A stretch of DNA of 6,005 nucleotides. It comes from Clostridia bacterium (GTDB lineage Bacteria; Bacillota; Clostridia; Oscillospirales; CAG-272). The stretch is from the NCBI GenBank assembly GCA_024404655.1, contig JAKSPR010000187.1, forward strand, positions 1 to 6,005, written 5' to 3'. Numbering within the stretch: the first letter of the stretch is position 1; each line of letters opens with the position of its first letter. Positions 5,858-6,005 of the stretch are shown here, piece after piece. The translations under genes and the position numbers were made by a program. Under the pieces are notes generated by a model that ran no database searches, was not told where the DNA came from, and worked only from the letters and a program-made list of their open reading frames with translations.

Positions 5858-6005
5858 GATGAAGTAGTTTGGAAATGGATGTATGGGTGAGATTGATCTT
5901 GCCGCTTTTTTTTTTTTTCTTTTTCTGCTGAAAAGCCGAGACTTTTTTCGTCTGGTGCGGAAGTGTAGCAACCCGACAAGAGCAATATCGCCTTGTACAC
6001 AGCAG
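5858..6005. other. Downstream intergenic sequence with T13 tract
   Basis: No gene is supported in these 148 bases. The notable element is a homopolymer of 13 T (5906-5918), then C and five more T. Only a weak 4-bp inverted repeat (AGAT/ATCT, near 5890-5900) precedes it, so a second terminator is uncertain. A reverse-strand open frame starting at about 6000 passes through the T tract and the infB terminator and into infB; its low-complexity Lys run and lack of a recognisable domain mark it as a shadow. rbfA does not begin here. Confidence 0.6.

Noticed and set aside
5590..6000. Reverse 136-codon frame overlapping the infB end
   Set aside because: It reads through the T13 tract as poly-Lys and through the operon terminator, and has no family resemblance; its remainder is an infB shadow.

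Overview
This window carries the conserved rimP-nusA-ylxR(rnpM)-ylxQ-infB operon of Gram-positive bacteria, with all five genes on the + strand. The gene order, the purine-rich AAAGGA/GGAGG ribosome-binding sites and the moderately high GC content with codons often ending in C suggest an anaerobic Firmicute of class Clostridia. An Oscillospiraceae or Butyricicoccaceae-like gut bacterium is my best guess, but the taxonomy is inference from sequence style only.

Layout. Positions 1-280 hold no convincing gene. They contain three strong hairpins in a row (78-191) that look like an extragenic repeat. A near-consensus vegetative promoter (TTGCAA, 17-bp spacer, extended TG-n-TATACT) lies at 281-309. 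The leader of about 90 nt that follows contains a hairpin plus U-tract (334-367), which looks like an intrinsic terminator placed before the first gene, that is, an attenuator. A tiny possible leader ORF of nine codons with its own Shine-Dalgarno overlaps this hairpin. Then come rimP (409-903), nusA (962-1987), ylxR/rnpM (2035-2325), ylxQ (2322-2714, overlapping ylxR by ATGA) and infB (2738-5812). A perfect 9-bp terminator hairpin ends the operon at 5827-5857. The last 150 bases hold no supported gene, only a 13-T homopolymer tract. rbfA, which follows infB in many Firmicutes, does not follow directly here.

The genes link transcription and translation. RimP matures the 30S subunit, NusA controls pausing and termination by RNA polymerase, and RnpM/YlxR and YlxQ are small RNA-binding proteins. 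IF2 (infB) brings initiator tRNA to the 30S subunit and promotes 50S joining. A terminator upstream of the operon that makes NusA fits the idea of NusA feedback on its own synthesis.

The most unusual protein feature is the N-terminal half of IF2. It has 22 tandem five-residue repeats (mostly K-A/T-E-A-P), followed by about 140 residues of Gly/Asn/Gln/Arg-rich low-complexity sequence with regularly spaced aromatics, resembling a prion-like or RGG-like disordered region. I see no previously undescribed multi-gene system. The leader and the IF2 tail are the parts that merit a second look.
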